A stretch of DNA of 47,960 nucleotides, from contig JAAYKY010000038.1 of NCBI GenBank assembly GCA_012522185.1, positions 1-47,960 of the forward strand. The letters run 5' to 3'. The stretch's first letter is position 1; every line of letters starts with the position of its first letter. The translations under genes were made by a program, and so were the position numbers. The notes under the pieces were generated by a model that did not search any database, was not told where the DNA came from, and was given only the letters and a program-made list of their open reading frames with translations. The stretch is from Flavobacteriaceae bacterium. GTDB lineage: Bacteria > Bacteroidota > Bacteroidia > Flavobacteriales > Weeksellaceae. Below, one piece after another: positions 7,500 through 16,667 of the stretch.

Positions 7500-9296
7500 A
7501 TGAAGAACATTCGGAATTTTTGTATCATAGCACATATTGACCACGGGAAAAGTACCTTGGCCGACAGATTATTGCAAATCACCAATACCGTTACCGAGCG
7601 AGAATTGCAAAATCAGGTGTTGGATGATATGGATTTGGAGAGAGAAAAAGGAATTACCATTAAATCGCACGCCATTCAGATGGAATATGAAAAGGACGGT
7701 GAGATTTATACTTTAAACCTAATCGACACGCCCGGTCACGTGGACTTTTCTTATGAAGTTTCAAGATCGATTGCGGCTTGTGAAGGTGCTTTGCTAATTG
7801 TTGACGCATCTCAAAGCATTCAGGCTCAAACCATTTCAAACCTTTACTTAGCTTTGGAAAACGATTTGGAAATCATTCCTGTTCTCAATAAAATCGATTT
7901 GCCAAGTGCCAATCCCGAAGAAGTTACAGATGATATCGTGGATCTTCTCGGTTGCGATCCTGATGAAGTTTTGCGCGTAAGCGGAAAGACTGGGGAAGGT
8001 GTCGAAGATTTACTACACACCATCATAGACAAGGTCCCACCACCAAGCGGGGATCCTGATGCACCTCTTCAGGCATTGATTTTTGACTCGGTTTATAACT
8101 CATTCCGAGGTGTCGAAGCTTTCTTTAAAGTCGTGAACGGAGAAATCCGAAAAGGACAAGAGGTAAAGTTCATGGCGACCGGAAAGAAGTATTTTGCCGA
8201 TGAAGTCGGAACTTTGAAATTGAAACAATTGGAAAAGAAAGTCATCAAAACAGGTGACGTTGGATATATCATTTCGGGAATTAAGGAAGCTGTGGAAGTC
8301 AAAGTAGGAGATACGATTACTTCCGTTGAAAACCCTGCTCCCGAAGCAATCTCTGGCTTCGAAGAAGTGAAACCCATGGTTTTTGCCGGGATTTATCCGG
8401 TCGATACCGAAGACTACGAAGATTTAAGATTTTCTATCGAAAAACTGAGATTGAACGATGCTTCACTCACATTTGAACCCGAGTCTTCGGCTGCACTTGG
8501 TTTTGGATTCCGTTGTGGTTTCCTCGGAATGCTCCATCTGGAAATCATCCAAGAAAGATTGGAACGCGAGTTCAATATGAACGTGATTACAACGGTTCCC
8601 AACGTGTCTTATCATGCATATACAGAAAAGGAGCCCGATAAAATGATCTTGGTGAATAACCCATCGGAACTTCCGGATCCCTCCGGATTAAATCGAGTAG
8701 AAGAACCCTACATCAGGGCTTCCATCATCACAAAAGCCGACTTTGTGGGGCAAGTGATGAATCTTTGTATCGAGAAAAGAGGGATATTGATAAACCAAAC
8801 CTACCTGACACAACATCGGGTAGAATTGATTTTTGAACTTCCGCTTGCAGAAGTGGTTTTTGATTTTTATGACCGATTAAAATCGATTTCCAAAGGCTAT
8901 GCTTCCTTTGACTATGCGCCCTTGGATATGCGTGCTTCGAAACTCGTGAAAGTGGATATTCTAATTCATGCAGAGCCAGTCGATGCGCTTTCGGCACTAA
9001 TTCACGTGGACAATGCCTATGGAATTGGCAAAAAGATGTGTGAAAAATTAAAGGAATTAATTCCAAGACAACAGTTCGACATTCCCATTCAAGCAGCTAT
9101 CGGAGCGAAAATCATCGCACGAGAAACCATCAAAGCTTTACGTAAAGACGTAACGGCAAAATGTTATGGAGGAGATATTTCGCGTAAACGTAAACTCCTT
9201 GAAAAACAAAAAGCAGGTAAGAAGAAAATGCGACAAATCGGTAAAGTAGAAGTGCCACAGTCAGCTTTCCTTGCCGTTTTGAAACTAAACGATTAA
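7500..9296 (+). CDS. lepA: Elongation factor 4 (LepA)
   Basis: A 598-residue translational GTPase that back-translocates or rescues stalled ribosomes. The G domain shows AHIDHGKST (P loop, about 11), DTPGH (about 77) and NKID (about 131). Domains II, III and V follow. The LepA-specific C-terminal domain ends in [19 protein letters not shown] and [20 protein letters not shown], the diagnostic RNA-binding end. Length is normal. It has its own promoter and a terminator just after the stop codon, so it is monocistronic. Confidence 0.98.
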   Translation: MKNIRNFCIIAHIDHGKSTLADRLLQITNTVTERELQNQVLDDMDLEREKGITIKSHAIQMEYEKDGEIYTLNLIDTPGHVDFSYEVSRSIAACEGALLIVDASQSIQAQTISNLYLALENDLEIIPVLNKIDLPSANPEEVTDDIVDLLGCDPDEVLRVSGKTGEGVEDLLHTIIDKVPPPSGDPDAPLQALIFDSVYNSFRGVEAFFKVVNGEIRKGQEVKFMATGKKYFADEVGTLKLKQLEKKVIKTGDVGYIISGIKEAVEVKVGDTITSVENPAPEAISGFEEVKPMVFAGIYPVDTEDYEDLRFSIEKLRLNDASLTFEPESSAALGFGFRCGFLGMLHLEIIQERLEREFNMNVITTVPNVSYHAYTEKEPDKMILVNNPSELPDPSGLNRVEEPYIRASIITKADFVGQVMNLCIEKRGILINQTYLTQHRVELIFELPLAEVVFDFYDRLKSISKGYASFDYAPLDMRASKLVKVDILIHAEPVDALSALIHVDNAYGIGKKMCEKLKELIPRQQFDIPIQAAIGAKIIARETIKALRKDVTAKCYGGDISRKRKLLEKQKAGKKKMRQIGKVEVPQSAFLAVLKLND

Positions 9297-9302
9297 AAAT
9301 AA

Positions 9303-9330
9303 AAAACCCGCTTCTCAGCGGGTTTTACTT
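9303..9330 (+). terminator. Rho-independent terminator after lepA
   Basis: AAAACCCGC (9303-9311) and GCGGGTTTT (9318-9326) form a perfect 9-bp stem with a six-base loop, followed by a T-rich end. Confidence 0.92.
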
Positions 9331-9343
9331 TTATTAATTTTGT

Positions 9344-9529
9344 TTATTGATGAAATTCAATGATTAAATGTTGCCAAGGAGCACTCCATCCAGTACCACC
9401 TGCGCTCTCACATGTGATGTCGTTCCATCGGCGATCTGAACCAAGATTACTATGTTTCACATGGACACAACCTTCGTTTCCACCTTGGTTATTAGGCTCC
9501 CCACCATCAAAAAATACAACCCATTGTTG
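9344..9529 (-). pseudogene. C-type lectin domain gene fragment
   Basis: Read leftwards, this stretch encodes about 61 residues with the calcium-binding core of a C-type lectin domain. FFDGGEPNNQGGNEGC holds the EPN motif and RRWNDITCES the WND motif, with two Cys where the domain disulfide would be. The frame is closed upstream by TAA immediately before the first recognisable codons and has no start codon. It is therefore the 3' end of a lost gene rather than a working one. It lies in the 374-base gap between lepA and thiL. The rest of that gap (9530-9670) is AT-rich and shows no gene. Confidence 0.7.
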
Positions 9530-9670
9530 TTAGGGTGAGTAAGAGTATTCGCATAAATATTGCTTAAATTAAATAATGAACTAAACAAACATTTAGGCTA
9601 AAGTAAATTGGTAGGAGCCGCAAATTTAGTTTTTTTTTAGATATATCTAATTTAACTACAATTATTTAAC

Positions 9671-10714
9671 CTAAATACTTTTCCATCCTTGTGCGCTTAA
9701 AGGAACTGCAGAGTCGCTCCCTCTGAGCATCAGATAGTTCTCGGCATTTTGCTCGGTCGTATGTCCAATTACCGTCAAGCTCGGATTACCTTTTATCTTA
9801 TCATAATCTTCCTGAGAAATCGTAAACAATAGCTCATAATCTTCGCCACCATTCAGTGCACAAGTAATTGGGTTTATACCAAATTCTTCTGCAGTCTTAA
9901 TGACCATAGGATCCAAAGGAATTTTTTCTTCGTAAACCTTAAATCCATAACCACTTTCTTTGGATAAATGAAGGATTTCAGACGAAAGCCCGTCCGAAAC
10001 ATCAATCATAGAAGTTGGTTTAACTTCTAATTCTTTCAATAATTCAAATACATTTCTTCCGGCTTCCGGTTTCAATTGTCGCCCCACTAAGTATTCATAT
10101 TCCGCCAAATCAGGCTGAACATTTGGATTGACTTTGAAAACTTCATTTTCACGCTCCAAAACCTGTAAACCCAGATAAGCCGCACCCAAATCTCCACTTA
10201 CGACCAACAAGTCATTTTCATGGGCACCGTCACGGTACGTAATGTCCTCTTTTTTTGCCGAACCGATGGCCGTCACACTGATGACCAATCCGCTCGTTGA
10301 AGAAGTCGTATCACCGCCGATTAAATCCACTTTATAATTTTTACAAGCAATTTGAATTCCCGCATATAATTCTTCCAAAGCTTCTATAGGAAATCGGCTT
10401 GAAACGGCAATCGAAACCAAAATTTGAGTTGGCGTTGCATTCATCGCATAAATATCGCTTAGATTGACAACCACAGATTTGTATCCCAAATGTTTCAAAG
10501 GCACATAAGCCAGATTGAAATGTACACCCTCTACCAACATATCGGTCGAAACCACCGTTTCTCTCTCACCAAAATTCAGAACAGCTGCATCATCGCCAAC
10601 AGCTTTTTGAGTGCTTTCATTCTGAATTTCAAAAGATTTTGTCAGATGTTCAATCAATCCGAATTCACCGATTTCTTCAAGTGGTGTTAGTTGGGGTTGT
10701 TTATCGTCAAGCAT
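9671..10714 (-). CDS. thiL: Thiamine-monophosphate kinase
   Basis: ThiL phosphorylates thiamine phosphate to thiamine diphosphate with ATP, the last step of cofactor synthesis. The 347-residue protein has the AIR-synthase-like fold. Conserved segments are GDDAAVL (metal site, about 40), STDMLVEGVHF (about 56-66), LSDIYAMNATP (about 85), GGDTTSS (about 133) and IDVSDGLSSEI (about 235). No TPP riboswitch was recognised upstream. Its start overlaps the end of the thioesterase gene by 8 bases, so the two are probably co-transcribed. Confidence 0.95.
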   Translation of the reverse strand: MLDDKQPQLTPLEEIGEFGLIEHLTKSFEIQNESTQKAVGDDAAVLNFGERETVVSTDMLVEGVHFNLAYVPLKHLGYKSVVVNLSDIYAMNATPTQILVSIAVSSRFPIEALEELYAGIQIACKNYKVDLIGGDTTSSTSGLVISVTAIGSAKKEDITYRDGAHENDLLVVSGDLGAAYLGLQVLERENEVFKVNPNVQPDLAEYEYLVGRQLKPEAGRNVFELLKELEVKPTSMIDVSDGLSSEILHLSKESGYGFKVYEEKIPLDPMVIKTAEEFGINPITCALNGGEDYELLFTISQEDYDKIKGNPSLTVIGHTTEQNAENYLMLRGSDSAVPLSAQGWKSI

Positions 10715-11216
10715 TTTTTAAAGTATTTGGGTCAATATTTTGGGGAGAAACAGGTAGACTTTTCAAGTCGGAATAACTCAGAACTCTGCATTTTTCCTGA
10801 TTTACATTTGCCATTATTTTTTCATGCATTTCGGCAGGAGGCGGCATTTTTTTTCGTTCGGTCATAGAAAACCAAACCCCAAAAACCCGGGAATAAGCCA
10901 AATGCGTTCCTGATATTTTATCATATAAATTATGTTCGAATTCAAAGATTTCTCCGTTTTTGGAATTTCCACTGACCGAAACGCTAATCAAAACTTCCTG
11001 TCCTTCATGTGCTTCGCGGAAGAAAGAAAATTCTTCGCGCAAAACGGCGGGCCCTATTTTGTGTTTAGCCAAATCTGAAAGTTTAATTCCGCATTCGCGT
11101 AAAAAGGCAATTCGAGCAAAACTTGTGAAATTCATATAAGACGAATTAGCCAAATGCATATTGGCATCCAAATCGGACCATCTGACGATGGTTTCGACAA
11201 AAAACTGCTTCATCAA
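10707..11216 (-). CDS. Hot-dog fold acyl-CoA thioesterase (4HBT family)
   Basis: A 169-residue protein with the hot-dog thioesterase motif VRWSDLDANMHLANSSYMNF (about 11-30), carrying the catalytic Asp of 4-hydroxybenzoyl-CoA-thioesterase-like enzymes. It should hydrolyse acyl-CoA or aryl-CoA thioesters in the cytosol; the substrate is not predictable. It lies upstream of thiL in the same leftward unit and overlaps it by 8 bases. Confidence 0.82.
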   Translation of the reverse strand: MMKQFFVETIVRWSDLDANMHLANSSYMNFTSFARIAFLRECGIKLSDLAKHKIGPAVLREEFSFFREAHEGQEVLISVSVSGNSKNGEIFEFEHNLYDKISGTHLAYSRVFGVWFSMTERKKMPPPAEMHEKIMANVNQEKCRVLSYSDLKSLPVSPQNIDPNTLKNA

Positions 11217-11445
11217 AAGTTATTTTCGCAAAGGTACAAAGGTATTTCAAAATTCCCGGCGCAGTAACGAGATTTCCTGATTGAATCAAGCAGCCGAGGT
11301 CGCATGCAAATAAACCATTCCCCAAACGAAAACAGTTTATTAAATTTTTTTATTGTCACCTCCTGAAATAGGGAAAGAAAAATTCCCTAATTCCTAACCT
11401 CATACTCCAAAGCTACCCCATTAGGGGTCCCACATAGATCCCAGT

Positions 11446-11533
11446 TTATGCCATGCTTATACCATGGTCTGACCATGGTTATGCCATCCTTATGTCATGC
11501 CTACGCCATCCTTATGAGATGTTTATACCATGT
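11446..11533. repeat. Degenerate tandem repeat, eight 11-bp units
   Basis: Eight back-to-back 11-base units, each close to TTATGCCATGC, run without gaps: TTATGCCATGC, TTATACCATGG, TCTGACCATGG, TTATGCCATCC, TTATGTCATGC, CTACGCCATCC, TTATGAGATGT, TTATACCATGT. The unit length equals about one helical turn. A related array occurs at 40677-40731. The array lies in the 627-base gap 11217-11843, which otherwise holds one short ORF and AT-rich DNA. Confidence 0.85.
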
Positions 11534-11665
11534 ACGAAAGGGCTTAAACAAGTCGAAAAAACAAAAATTCAAGGGAAATCCTATACATTCGAAGATGACT
11601 AAAGATATAAATAAGGCCAATTTTTTCCAAATTATTCCTATCTAAAATAACGAAGAATTTCCTTG

Positions 11666-11839
11666 ATGAAAAACATTATTTTTGACAAATTGATTAAGCT
11701 TGCCGAGTGGGATATCATTGACAAAAAAACTACCCATCGAACCATCGAGTCTTTTCAAAAGGAACAAAAGAAAAACAGTACAAATAATAATATCTGTACT
11801 GTTTATAATAAAGATTTATTTAATCTCGTGTTTTTTTAG
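11666..11839 (+). CDS. Possible 57-residue hypothetical protein
   Basis: An ATG-initiated frame encodes 57 residues starting MKNIIFDKLIKLAEWDIIDK, mixed hydrophobic and basic with an Asn-rich end. I do not recognise a family. The frame contains the 9-base inverted repeat AACAGTACA (11774-11782) / TGTACTGTT (11795-11803). It stops just before the end of a convergent lipoprotein gene. Its amino-terminal half has a plausible helical pattern, but real expression is uncertain. It could be the remnant of a gene once linked to the repeat array upstream. Confidence 0.3.
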   Translation: MKNIIFDKLIKLAEWDIIDKKTTHRTIESFQKEQKKNSTNNNICTVYNKDLFNLVFF

Positions 11840-11843
11840 GATC

Positions 11844-12371
11844 TTACAGTTGTTTCGTATAGACAAAGGTCATGTCTTGTAGAAGCTGAACTCCGCCTTC
11901 ATCGTCACCCACGAAAAATCCTTCGGGAATGATATAGGTAAGTGTATTCCCTGAAAGCGTCGCCACCAAGGGGACTCCGTCCACGGTGATGTTGACAGAA
12001 TTTCCGGTTTGATTCCAGCTAAAAGTAGTTTCTTCGAATTCTTCAATACATTCAAAGCTAAACGACTCATTGTCTATGAAAAAATGAGCATAGGAATTGG
12101 AAGTCGCAATGCCCGAAAAATCGGCTGCAAATTCCATAAGTTCGTTTTGGTAACATCCGGTTTCCGACATCAAACTATTAGATGAATTCCCATCCCCATT
12201 GAAGTCATAAGCTTCCTCAAGTCGTAAATCCGTCAATTTCCAAGTTCCAGGTATTGAAGACTCTTCCTCTACAGGCAAATCGATATCATGGTAGGTCTCG
12301 TCCTCCCAAGGCTCGCAAGACATTAGAGCCATCCCTGATAAAATTAAAGCTCCCCAAACAAATTTTTTCAT
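11844..12371 (-). CDS. Lipocalin-like lipoprotein
   Basis: A 175-residue lipoprotein with a lipobox (MALMSC, Cys about residue 19) and an acidic linker. The domain beginning IPGTWKLTDLRLEEAYDFNG is typical of Bacteroidota lipocalin-like proteins, with GTW at the first strand and paired Cys (GCYQNELMEF and FECIEEFEE). It is probably anchored to the outer membrane or periplasmic face. No ligand is inferable. It is flanked by recX upstream on the same strand, with a 73-base gap. Confidence 0.65.
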   Translation of the reverse strand: MKKFVWGALILSGMALMSCEPWEDETYHDIDLPVEEESSIPGTWKLTDLRLEEAYDFNGDGNSSNSLMSETGCYQNELMEFAADFSGIATSNSYAHFFIDNESFSFECIEEFEETTFSWNQTGNSVNITVDGVPLVATLSGNTLTYIIPEGFFVGDDEGGVQLLQDMTFVYTKQL

Positions 12372-12444
12372 GTGTATTTAATTAATTCGGATAAAATTAA
12401 GGCTTTTTAAAAAATAACAAAATTTTCGCCTGTCGATTAACAGT

Positions 12445-12981
12445 TTAACGGAACAACTCAGCAATTATTTCGCTTTCAAATCCTTTTTGCAATAAATAAT
12501 TTCGAATTTTCGCTTTCTTTTTAAAACTTTCACGATCGTTTTTTAGACTTTCTTTTTTCTTTTCAAATAATTTCTGAAGGGTTTTGAAATAGTCTTCCTC
12601 ATCGATCTCACCAAGTGCGGATTCAATCATTTTGCTTGGAATTCTACGTTTTTTAAGCTCTACTCTGATTTTAATTCTTCCCCAATTTTTTTGATTGAAC
12701 TTCCCACGAACAAAACTTCGAGCAAAGCGATCTTCGTTTAGAAAATCATTTTGAATTAGATAAATTAAAATTTCTTCATAGGCTTCAGGAATGAGATTGA
12801 ATTCCCGCATTTTATTTTCGACTTCCCAATGACAACGATCCTGATAGGCACAGTATTTGGCCAATTTGTCACGGATTTCATTGACGGTGAAACTTTGACT
12901 AACGGTAGTATTGCTCTTCTTTTTTTTATCCAATTTAAATCCTGAGTTTTCTCTGTCTGACTGATGGTCTTTTTCAATCAT
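12445..12981 (-). CDS. recX: Regulatory protein RecX
   Basis: A 178-residue RecX/OraA-family protein that modulates RecA filaments. Three-helix repeats are visible: CAYQDRCHWEVENKMREFNL (about 43-62), LIQNDFLNEDRFARSFVRGK with the conserved FLNEDRFA motif, and a third repeat ending in IRNYLLQKGFESEII. The N-terminal 30 residues are Lys/Ser-rich and variable, so a shorter start is possible. Confidence 0.9.
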   Translation of the reverse strand: MIEKDHQSDRENSGFKLDKKKKSNTTVSQSFTVNEIRDKLAKYCAYQDRCHWEVENKMREFNLIPEAYEEILIYLIQNDFLNEDRFARSFVRGKFNQKNWGRIKIRVELKKRRIPSKMIESALGEIDEEDYFKTLQKLFEKKKESLKNDRESFKKKAKIRNYLLQKGFESEIIAELFR

Positions 12982-13065
12982 AAAATTATCCGACAGTAAA
13001 TATCTTTAAAAAAAATTATCGAAGTCGATTATTTTCAACTAAGTTAGTAGGAAACTTTGGGGTAT

Positions 13066-13095
13066 GAAAAAAGCCCGTTTGAGGGACGGGCTTTT
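13066..13095 (-). terminator. Rho-independent terminator of the NlpE-like gene
   Basis: AAAAGCCCGT (13069-13078) pairs perfectly with ACGGGCTTTT (13086-13095). On the minus strand the stem is followed by a T run, so it terminates leftward transcription from the lipoprotein gene at 13177-13608, before recX. Confidence 0.85.
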
Positions 13096-13176
13096 AACCT
13101 TAATTAACACATGAGGACAATTTATTTTACTAAATTCCGATTTGTATAATTACAAACACTGTGCCAAACTAATTTA

Positions 13177-13608
13177 TCACTGTTTATTTAATTCATAAAA
13201 CTGAGCTAAATCACCTGTAATTCGGTTTCCTTCTTGATCCAATGCAATGAGTCGATTCTCCGAAACGAAATAATAAGTAATTCTGGAATTTGTATCTTCA
13301 AACTCCAAAGTATTCCCATCATCCATCCAAGTATAGCTTCCTATCTCGGTAAATTCATTGTCTTCCTTTCCTAAATATTTTGTTTGGATTTCATAAGTTT
13401 CATCCTCGTTCAAAACAATTAAAGTTTCAATCCCTTCACAATCCGCACATGGAAGCGTCCCCTTGTAAGTTCCTAAATAATCCAGCGAATTTCGGGCATT
13501 ATGCTCATCGGAAAACTCTGTAGTTTCCATAATAGCTTCTTCTTTTTTGGACTCACAACCTATTGCCAAAAAGGCAGTTAGGATTGTGAAAGCTAAAATT
13601 TTTTTCAT
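13177..13608 (-). CDS. NlpE-like lipoprotein
   Basis: A 143-residue lipoprotein with signal peptide MKKILAFTILTAFLAIGC (lipidated Cys at 18). One NlpE N-terminal-type domain follows, recognised by GTYKGTLPCADCEGIETLIV with its CxxC pair (about 47-66) and by the TKYLG and GSYTWMDDGNTLEFED strands. In enterobacteria NlpE senses surface contact or copper and signals to the envelope stress system. That circuit is not known in Bacteroidota, so only the fold is claimed. Confidence 0.8.
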   Translation of the reverse strand: MKKILAFTILTAFLAIGCESKKEEAIMETTEFSDEHNARNSLDYLGTYKGTLPCADCEGIETLIVLNEDETYEIQTKYLGKEDNEFTEIGSYTWMDDGNTLEFEDTNSRITYYFVSENRLIALDQEGNRITGDLAQFYELNKQ

Positions 13609-13701
13609 AGTTTTTATTTTTCACAAAAATAAGGGATATAATCCTTCGTTTAGTACACGAAAGAAATTATTATTTTTGATTTTCTAAAAAATCTGTGGAT
13701 T

Positions 13702-14448
13702 TTATTTCGCCAGAAATCCAAGTCCTTTCAGGGTATGTAAAACATCTTGTTTATCGATTTTGTCCGTCAACGGTGCATACACAGCGCTCATTCCGCCTGT
13801 GGCTACAACAAAACATTGATCGTTTACTTCCTTGTTGATCCGGTCAATCATTCCTTCCACAAAACTCGTAAATCCATATACCATTCCGCTCTGCATACAA
13901 CTTTCCGTGTCAAAACCCAATACTTTTTCCGGCGCTTTCAATTCAATTTCGGGCAATTGTGCGGTTTCGCCAATCAATGATTTCAAAGCGGTTTTAATAC
14001 CCGGCGCAATGACTACACCCAATGTTTGGCCATTTTCATCAATCCCCGTAAACGTCAACGCCGTACCGAAATCAATCACGATTTTCTTTCCGGGATACAA
14101 TTCATGCGCCGCCACCGCATTGGCATAAAGATCGGTCCCCATTTGTTTGGATTTGTGTTTTACACCCGAGGGCGTATTCCGATCCACTACTTTGGGTGCA
14201 ATGCCGTGAATTCTTTTAAGGGAATTCACCACCGAATGGGTCATCGGCGGAACCACCGAACCTACCACAATCTGCGTGATGTCTCCCTTGCTGAATCCAA
14301 ACGGACCGTACATTCCTTTGAATTTCGCATAGCACTCGTCTTCCGTCCGATAAGGTTTGGTGTTGATCGTCCAGGAAATGATTTCTTCTTCCGATTTGAA
14401 AACCCCAAAACGTGTGTTGGAATTCCCGATGTTGACCGCTAAAAGCAT
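13702..14448 (-). CDS. coaX: Type III pantothenate kinase
   Basis: CoaX phosphorylates pantothenate, the first step of coenzyme A synthesis, and is insensitive to CoA feedback. The 248-residue ASKHA-fold protein shows the phosphate loop VNIGNSNTRFGVF (about 4-16), GTDLYANAVAA (about 103), IDFGTALTF (about 124) and GVVIAPGIKT. Length is normal. Its start codon directly abuts the stop codon of the M1 peptidase gene upstream, so the two genes are almost certainly one transcript. Confidence 0.95.
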   Translation of the reverse strand: MLLAVNIGNSNTRFGVFKSEEEIISWTINTKPYRTEDECYAKFKGMYGPFGFSKGDITQIVVGSVVPPMTHSVVNSLKRIHGIAPKVVDRNTPSGVKHKSKQMGTDLYANAVAAHELYPGKKIVIDFGTALTFTGIDENGQTLGVVIAPGIKTALKSLIGETAQLPEIELKAPEKVLGFDTESCMQSGMVYGFTSFVEGMIDRINKEVNDQCFVVATGGMSAVYAPLTDKIDKQDVLHTLKGLGFLAK

Positions 14449-16293
14449 TTATTTGTTGTAAATATTATTGGAATAATCAATGTCGGCCAGACGCAAAGTC
14501 GGGTCGATGATTACTTTCTTCACTTCTTTGGAAACTTTGACCGAATACTCAGGCGCCGACCATTTCCAAGGTTCCAAAACCGTTCGTTTCGCATCCTTAT
14601 ACCACTCAAAATCTTCGGCAGGTTTCTCTCCTCTCAATTCCAGATTTGGGATGTAAAATAATTCTTTGGTTCCGTCGGCATATTCCACCAAAAGATCAAT
14701 TGGCATTGGGAAATTACTCAGATTTTTCAATTGAATTTCATTATTAACAACGCCTTGTACCGAATAATCCACCACTCGAGTTGTATTCACAAAAAGGTTT
14801 TCATACCATTTTAAATTCAAGCCCGAAACCTTTTCAGCCGTTCTTCTGAAATCTTCTGGTGTCGGATGTTTAAATTTCCATTCTTCATAAAATTTCAAAA
14901 AGGTATTTTTCAGGTTTTCTTCACCAATTATATATCCCAATTGAATGACATAAACTTGTCCTTTGTTATAGGCCTGAACGCCGTAGGCATAATTGTAATT
15001 GTAATAATCCGCTAACAAACTCATCGGTTCTTCTACGCCCGATTTGGCCAAATTAAAATAGGACTCATAAGCCGCCATATTGGGATTGGGCTCTCTTTTT
15101 TGATTGAAAATCTCCAAATAAGCCAGATTTTCCGCATAGGAAGTAAATCCCTCATCCATCCATTCGTCCACCGTTTCATTGATCGCAAACATATGTTGGA
15201 ACCAAGAATGCGCTATTTCGTGGTAAATCACTCCGACTAAACTTTCAAAACTTCTTTTTCCGGTAATCAGTGTAACGGTTCCGTATTCCATTCCGCCATC
15301 ACCACCTTGAACAATCGTATAGGTGCTCCAAGGATATTTTCCGAAATGTTTGCTCATATATTCGATGAATTTCAAAGTCGGGATTTCTGCCTTTTTCCAG
15401 TTTTCCGCGATCGAATCATCATTCATTCGTACGAAATAAACTTCAGGGCCATTGGCAATTCTCTGTTTATTGACCAGAAATTCTTTATCGGCCGCCCAAG
15501 CAAAATCATGAATATTTTCCGCTATGAAATGCCAGGTAGCCTTTCCTTTGGTTGCTTTCACCTTTGCACCCGCAACATATCCTTTCACTTCGTTCGGATT
15601 TTGAAGTTTCCCTGAAGCCCCGATGATATAATCTTTCTGAATATTAATTTTCACATCGAAATTCCCAAAGGGCGCTACAAATTCTCTTCCGATGTATTCA
15701 TCCAAATGCCAACCAAAACGATCGTAATGTGCCATTTTGGGGTACCATTGCGTCATAGAAAAATCCACGCCTTCTTTAGTGTTTTTACCGCCGCGGCGAA
15801 TGATTTCCGGCACTTGTGCTTTCCAATCCAACTCAAAAACCGCCTTTTGTCCGGGTTTCAATCCTTCGGCCAGACTTACTTCCATGATCGTTCCGCTGAT
15901 TTTGTAATTCAGGCTTTTTCTGTTTTGTTTGATGGAATTAATTTTCTGAAATCCGATGTTTTCTTCTGATAAAATTTCAATACGGCTTTGAATTTTACCG
16001 CTTTCATCTTTAAGGACCATTCGGGAATCAGGATCTTTGATGTTTCGCAAACGATGATCCATGGCGCTTCCCGGTTGAAAGGCATTGTAATACAAATGAA
16101 AATAAACTTTCTTCAATTCGTCGGGGGAATGATTGGCATACGTCAATTTCATTTTCCCATCGTACTGAAATTTTGAGTCATCCACATCAATCTCCATTTC
16201 ATAATCGGCTCTTTGTTGCCAATATTCCAGATTTTGTCCAAATGCCGTCAGGAAGAACAATTGAAAGATTAAAAACAAAAGGGTTTTCTTCAT
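14449..16293 (-). CDS. Secreted M1-family metallopeptidase
   Basis: A zinc aminopeptidase-like protein of about 614 residues. The start was set at the second Met so that the signal peptide begins MKKTLLFLIFQLFFLTAFGQ; an upstream ATG at 16317 would add eight residues before it. GGDGGMEYGT is the GxMEN-type exopeptidase motif. HEIAHSWFQHMF, followed 18 residues later by the Glu in DEWMDEGFTSYAE, completes the zinc site HExxH-x18-E. A C-terminal beta domain follows. It probably degrades peptides in the periplasm or outside the cell. It is the upstream gene of the coaX unit. Confidence 0.9.
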   Translation of the reverse strand: MKKTLLFLIFQLFFLTAFGQNLEYWQQRADYEMEIDVDDSKFQYDGKMKLTYANHSPDELKKVYFHLYYNAFQPGSAMDHRLRNIKDPDSRMVLKDESGKIQSRIEILSEENIGFQKINSIKQNRKSLNYKISGTIMEVSLAEGLKPGQKAVFELDWKAQVPEIIRRGGKNTKEGVDFSMTQWYPKMAHYDRFGWHLDEYIGREFVAPFGNFDVKINIQKDYIIGASGKLQNPNEVKGYVAGAKVKATKGKATWHFIAENIHDFAWAADKEFLVNKQRIANGPEVYFVRMNDDSIAENWKKAEIPTLKFIEYMSKHFGKYPWSTYTIVQGGDGGMEYGTVTLITGKRSFESLVGVIYHEIAHSWFQHMFAINETVDEWMDEGFTSYAENLAYLEIFNQKREPNPNMAAYESYFNLAKSGVEEPMSLLADYYNYNYAYGVQAYNKGQVYVIQLGYIIGEENLKNTFLKFYEEWKFKHPTPEDFRRTAEKVSGLNLKWYENLFVNTTRVVDYSVQGVVNNEIQLKNLSNFPMPIDLLVEYADGTKELFYIPNLELRGEKPAEDFEWYKDAKRTVLEPWKWSAPEYSVKVSKEVKKVIIDPTLRLADIDYSNNIYNK

Positions 16294-16493
16294 TATAATT
16301 TCGTTTGGCGTAAACATACAAAATTTTGAAAAATCTCTCGGAATTTTATTGTAGAGCTAAATTTAAATTCAGATAATCATTTCAAAATCAATCTGTTAAA
16401 ATAAAACCAAAAAATTCTGATTTAACATAAAAAACAATCCTTTGGTATCAATTTAGTGCCTTAGGAATTAGGTTTAATTTAAAATCAATTGTT

Positions 16494-16667
16494 ATGAAAC
16501 CGGAAAGACAAAATCAAAATGCGCCCACACAACGAGAAAAAAGAATTCTTAAACGCCCCGAAAATAAAGACAACCTCGACAGCCGAAAAAGAGAAGAACA
16601 AATCAGACAAGGTGATAAAATGACCAATAATTCCAAGGAAAAGAAAAGTGAAAATAAATCGGATTAA
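16494..16667 (+). CDS. Small highly charged hypothetical protein (57 residues)
   Basis: ATG at 16494 opens a 57-residue frame starting MKPERQNQNAPTQREKRILK, rich in Lys, Arg, Glu, Asn and Gln and almost free of hydrophobic residues. It is probably disordered. It lies alone in the gap between the M1 peptidase and ruvC, and its end overlaps the convergent ruvC stop by four bases. I do not know a family name. Its clean frame and single-gene context support it as real. Confidence 0.5.
   Translation: MKPERQNQNAPTQREKRILKRPENKDNLDSRKREEQIRQGDKMTNNSKEKKSENKSD

Noticed and set aside
11448-11645. Plus-strand ORF across the 11-bp array
   Set aside because: It is an artefact of reading the tandem repeat (Met, Cys and His rich from ATGCCAT units); the array is a better explanation.
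11774-11803. Terminator hairpin AACAGTACA/TGTACTGTT
   Set aside because: A perfect 9-bp inverted repeat but with low G+C, a 12-base loop and no T run on either strand, so termination is not supported.
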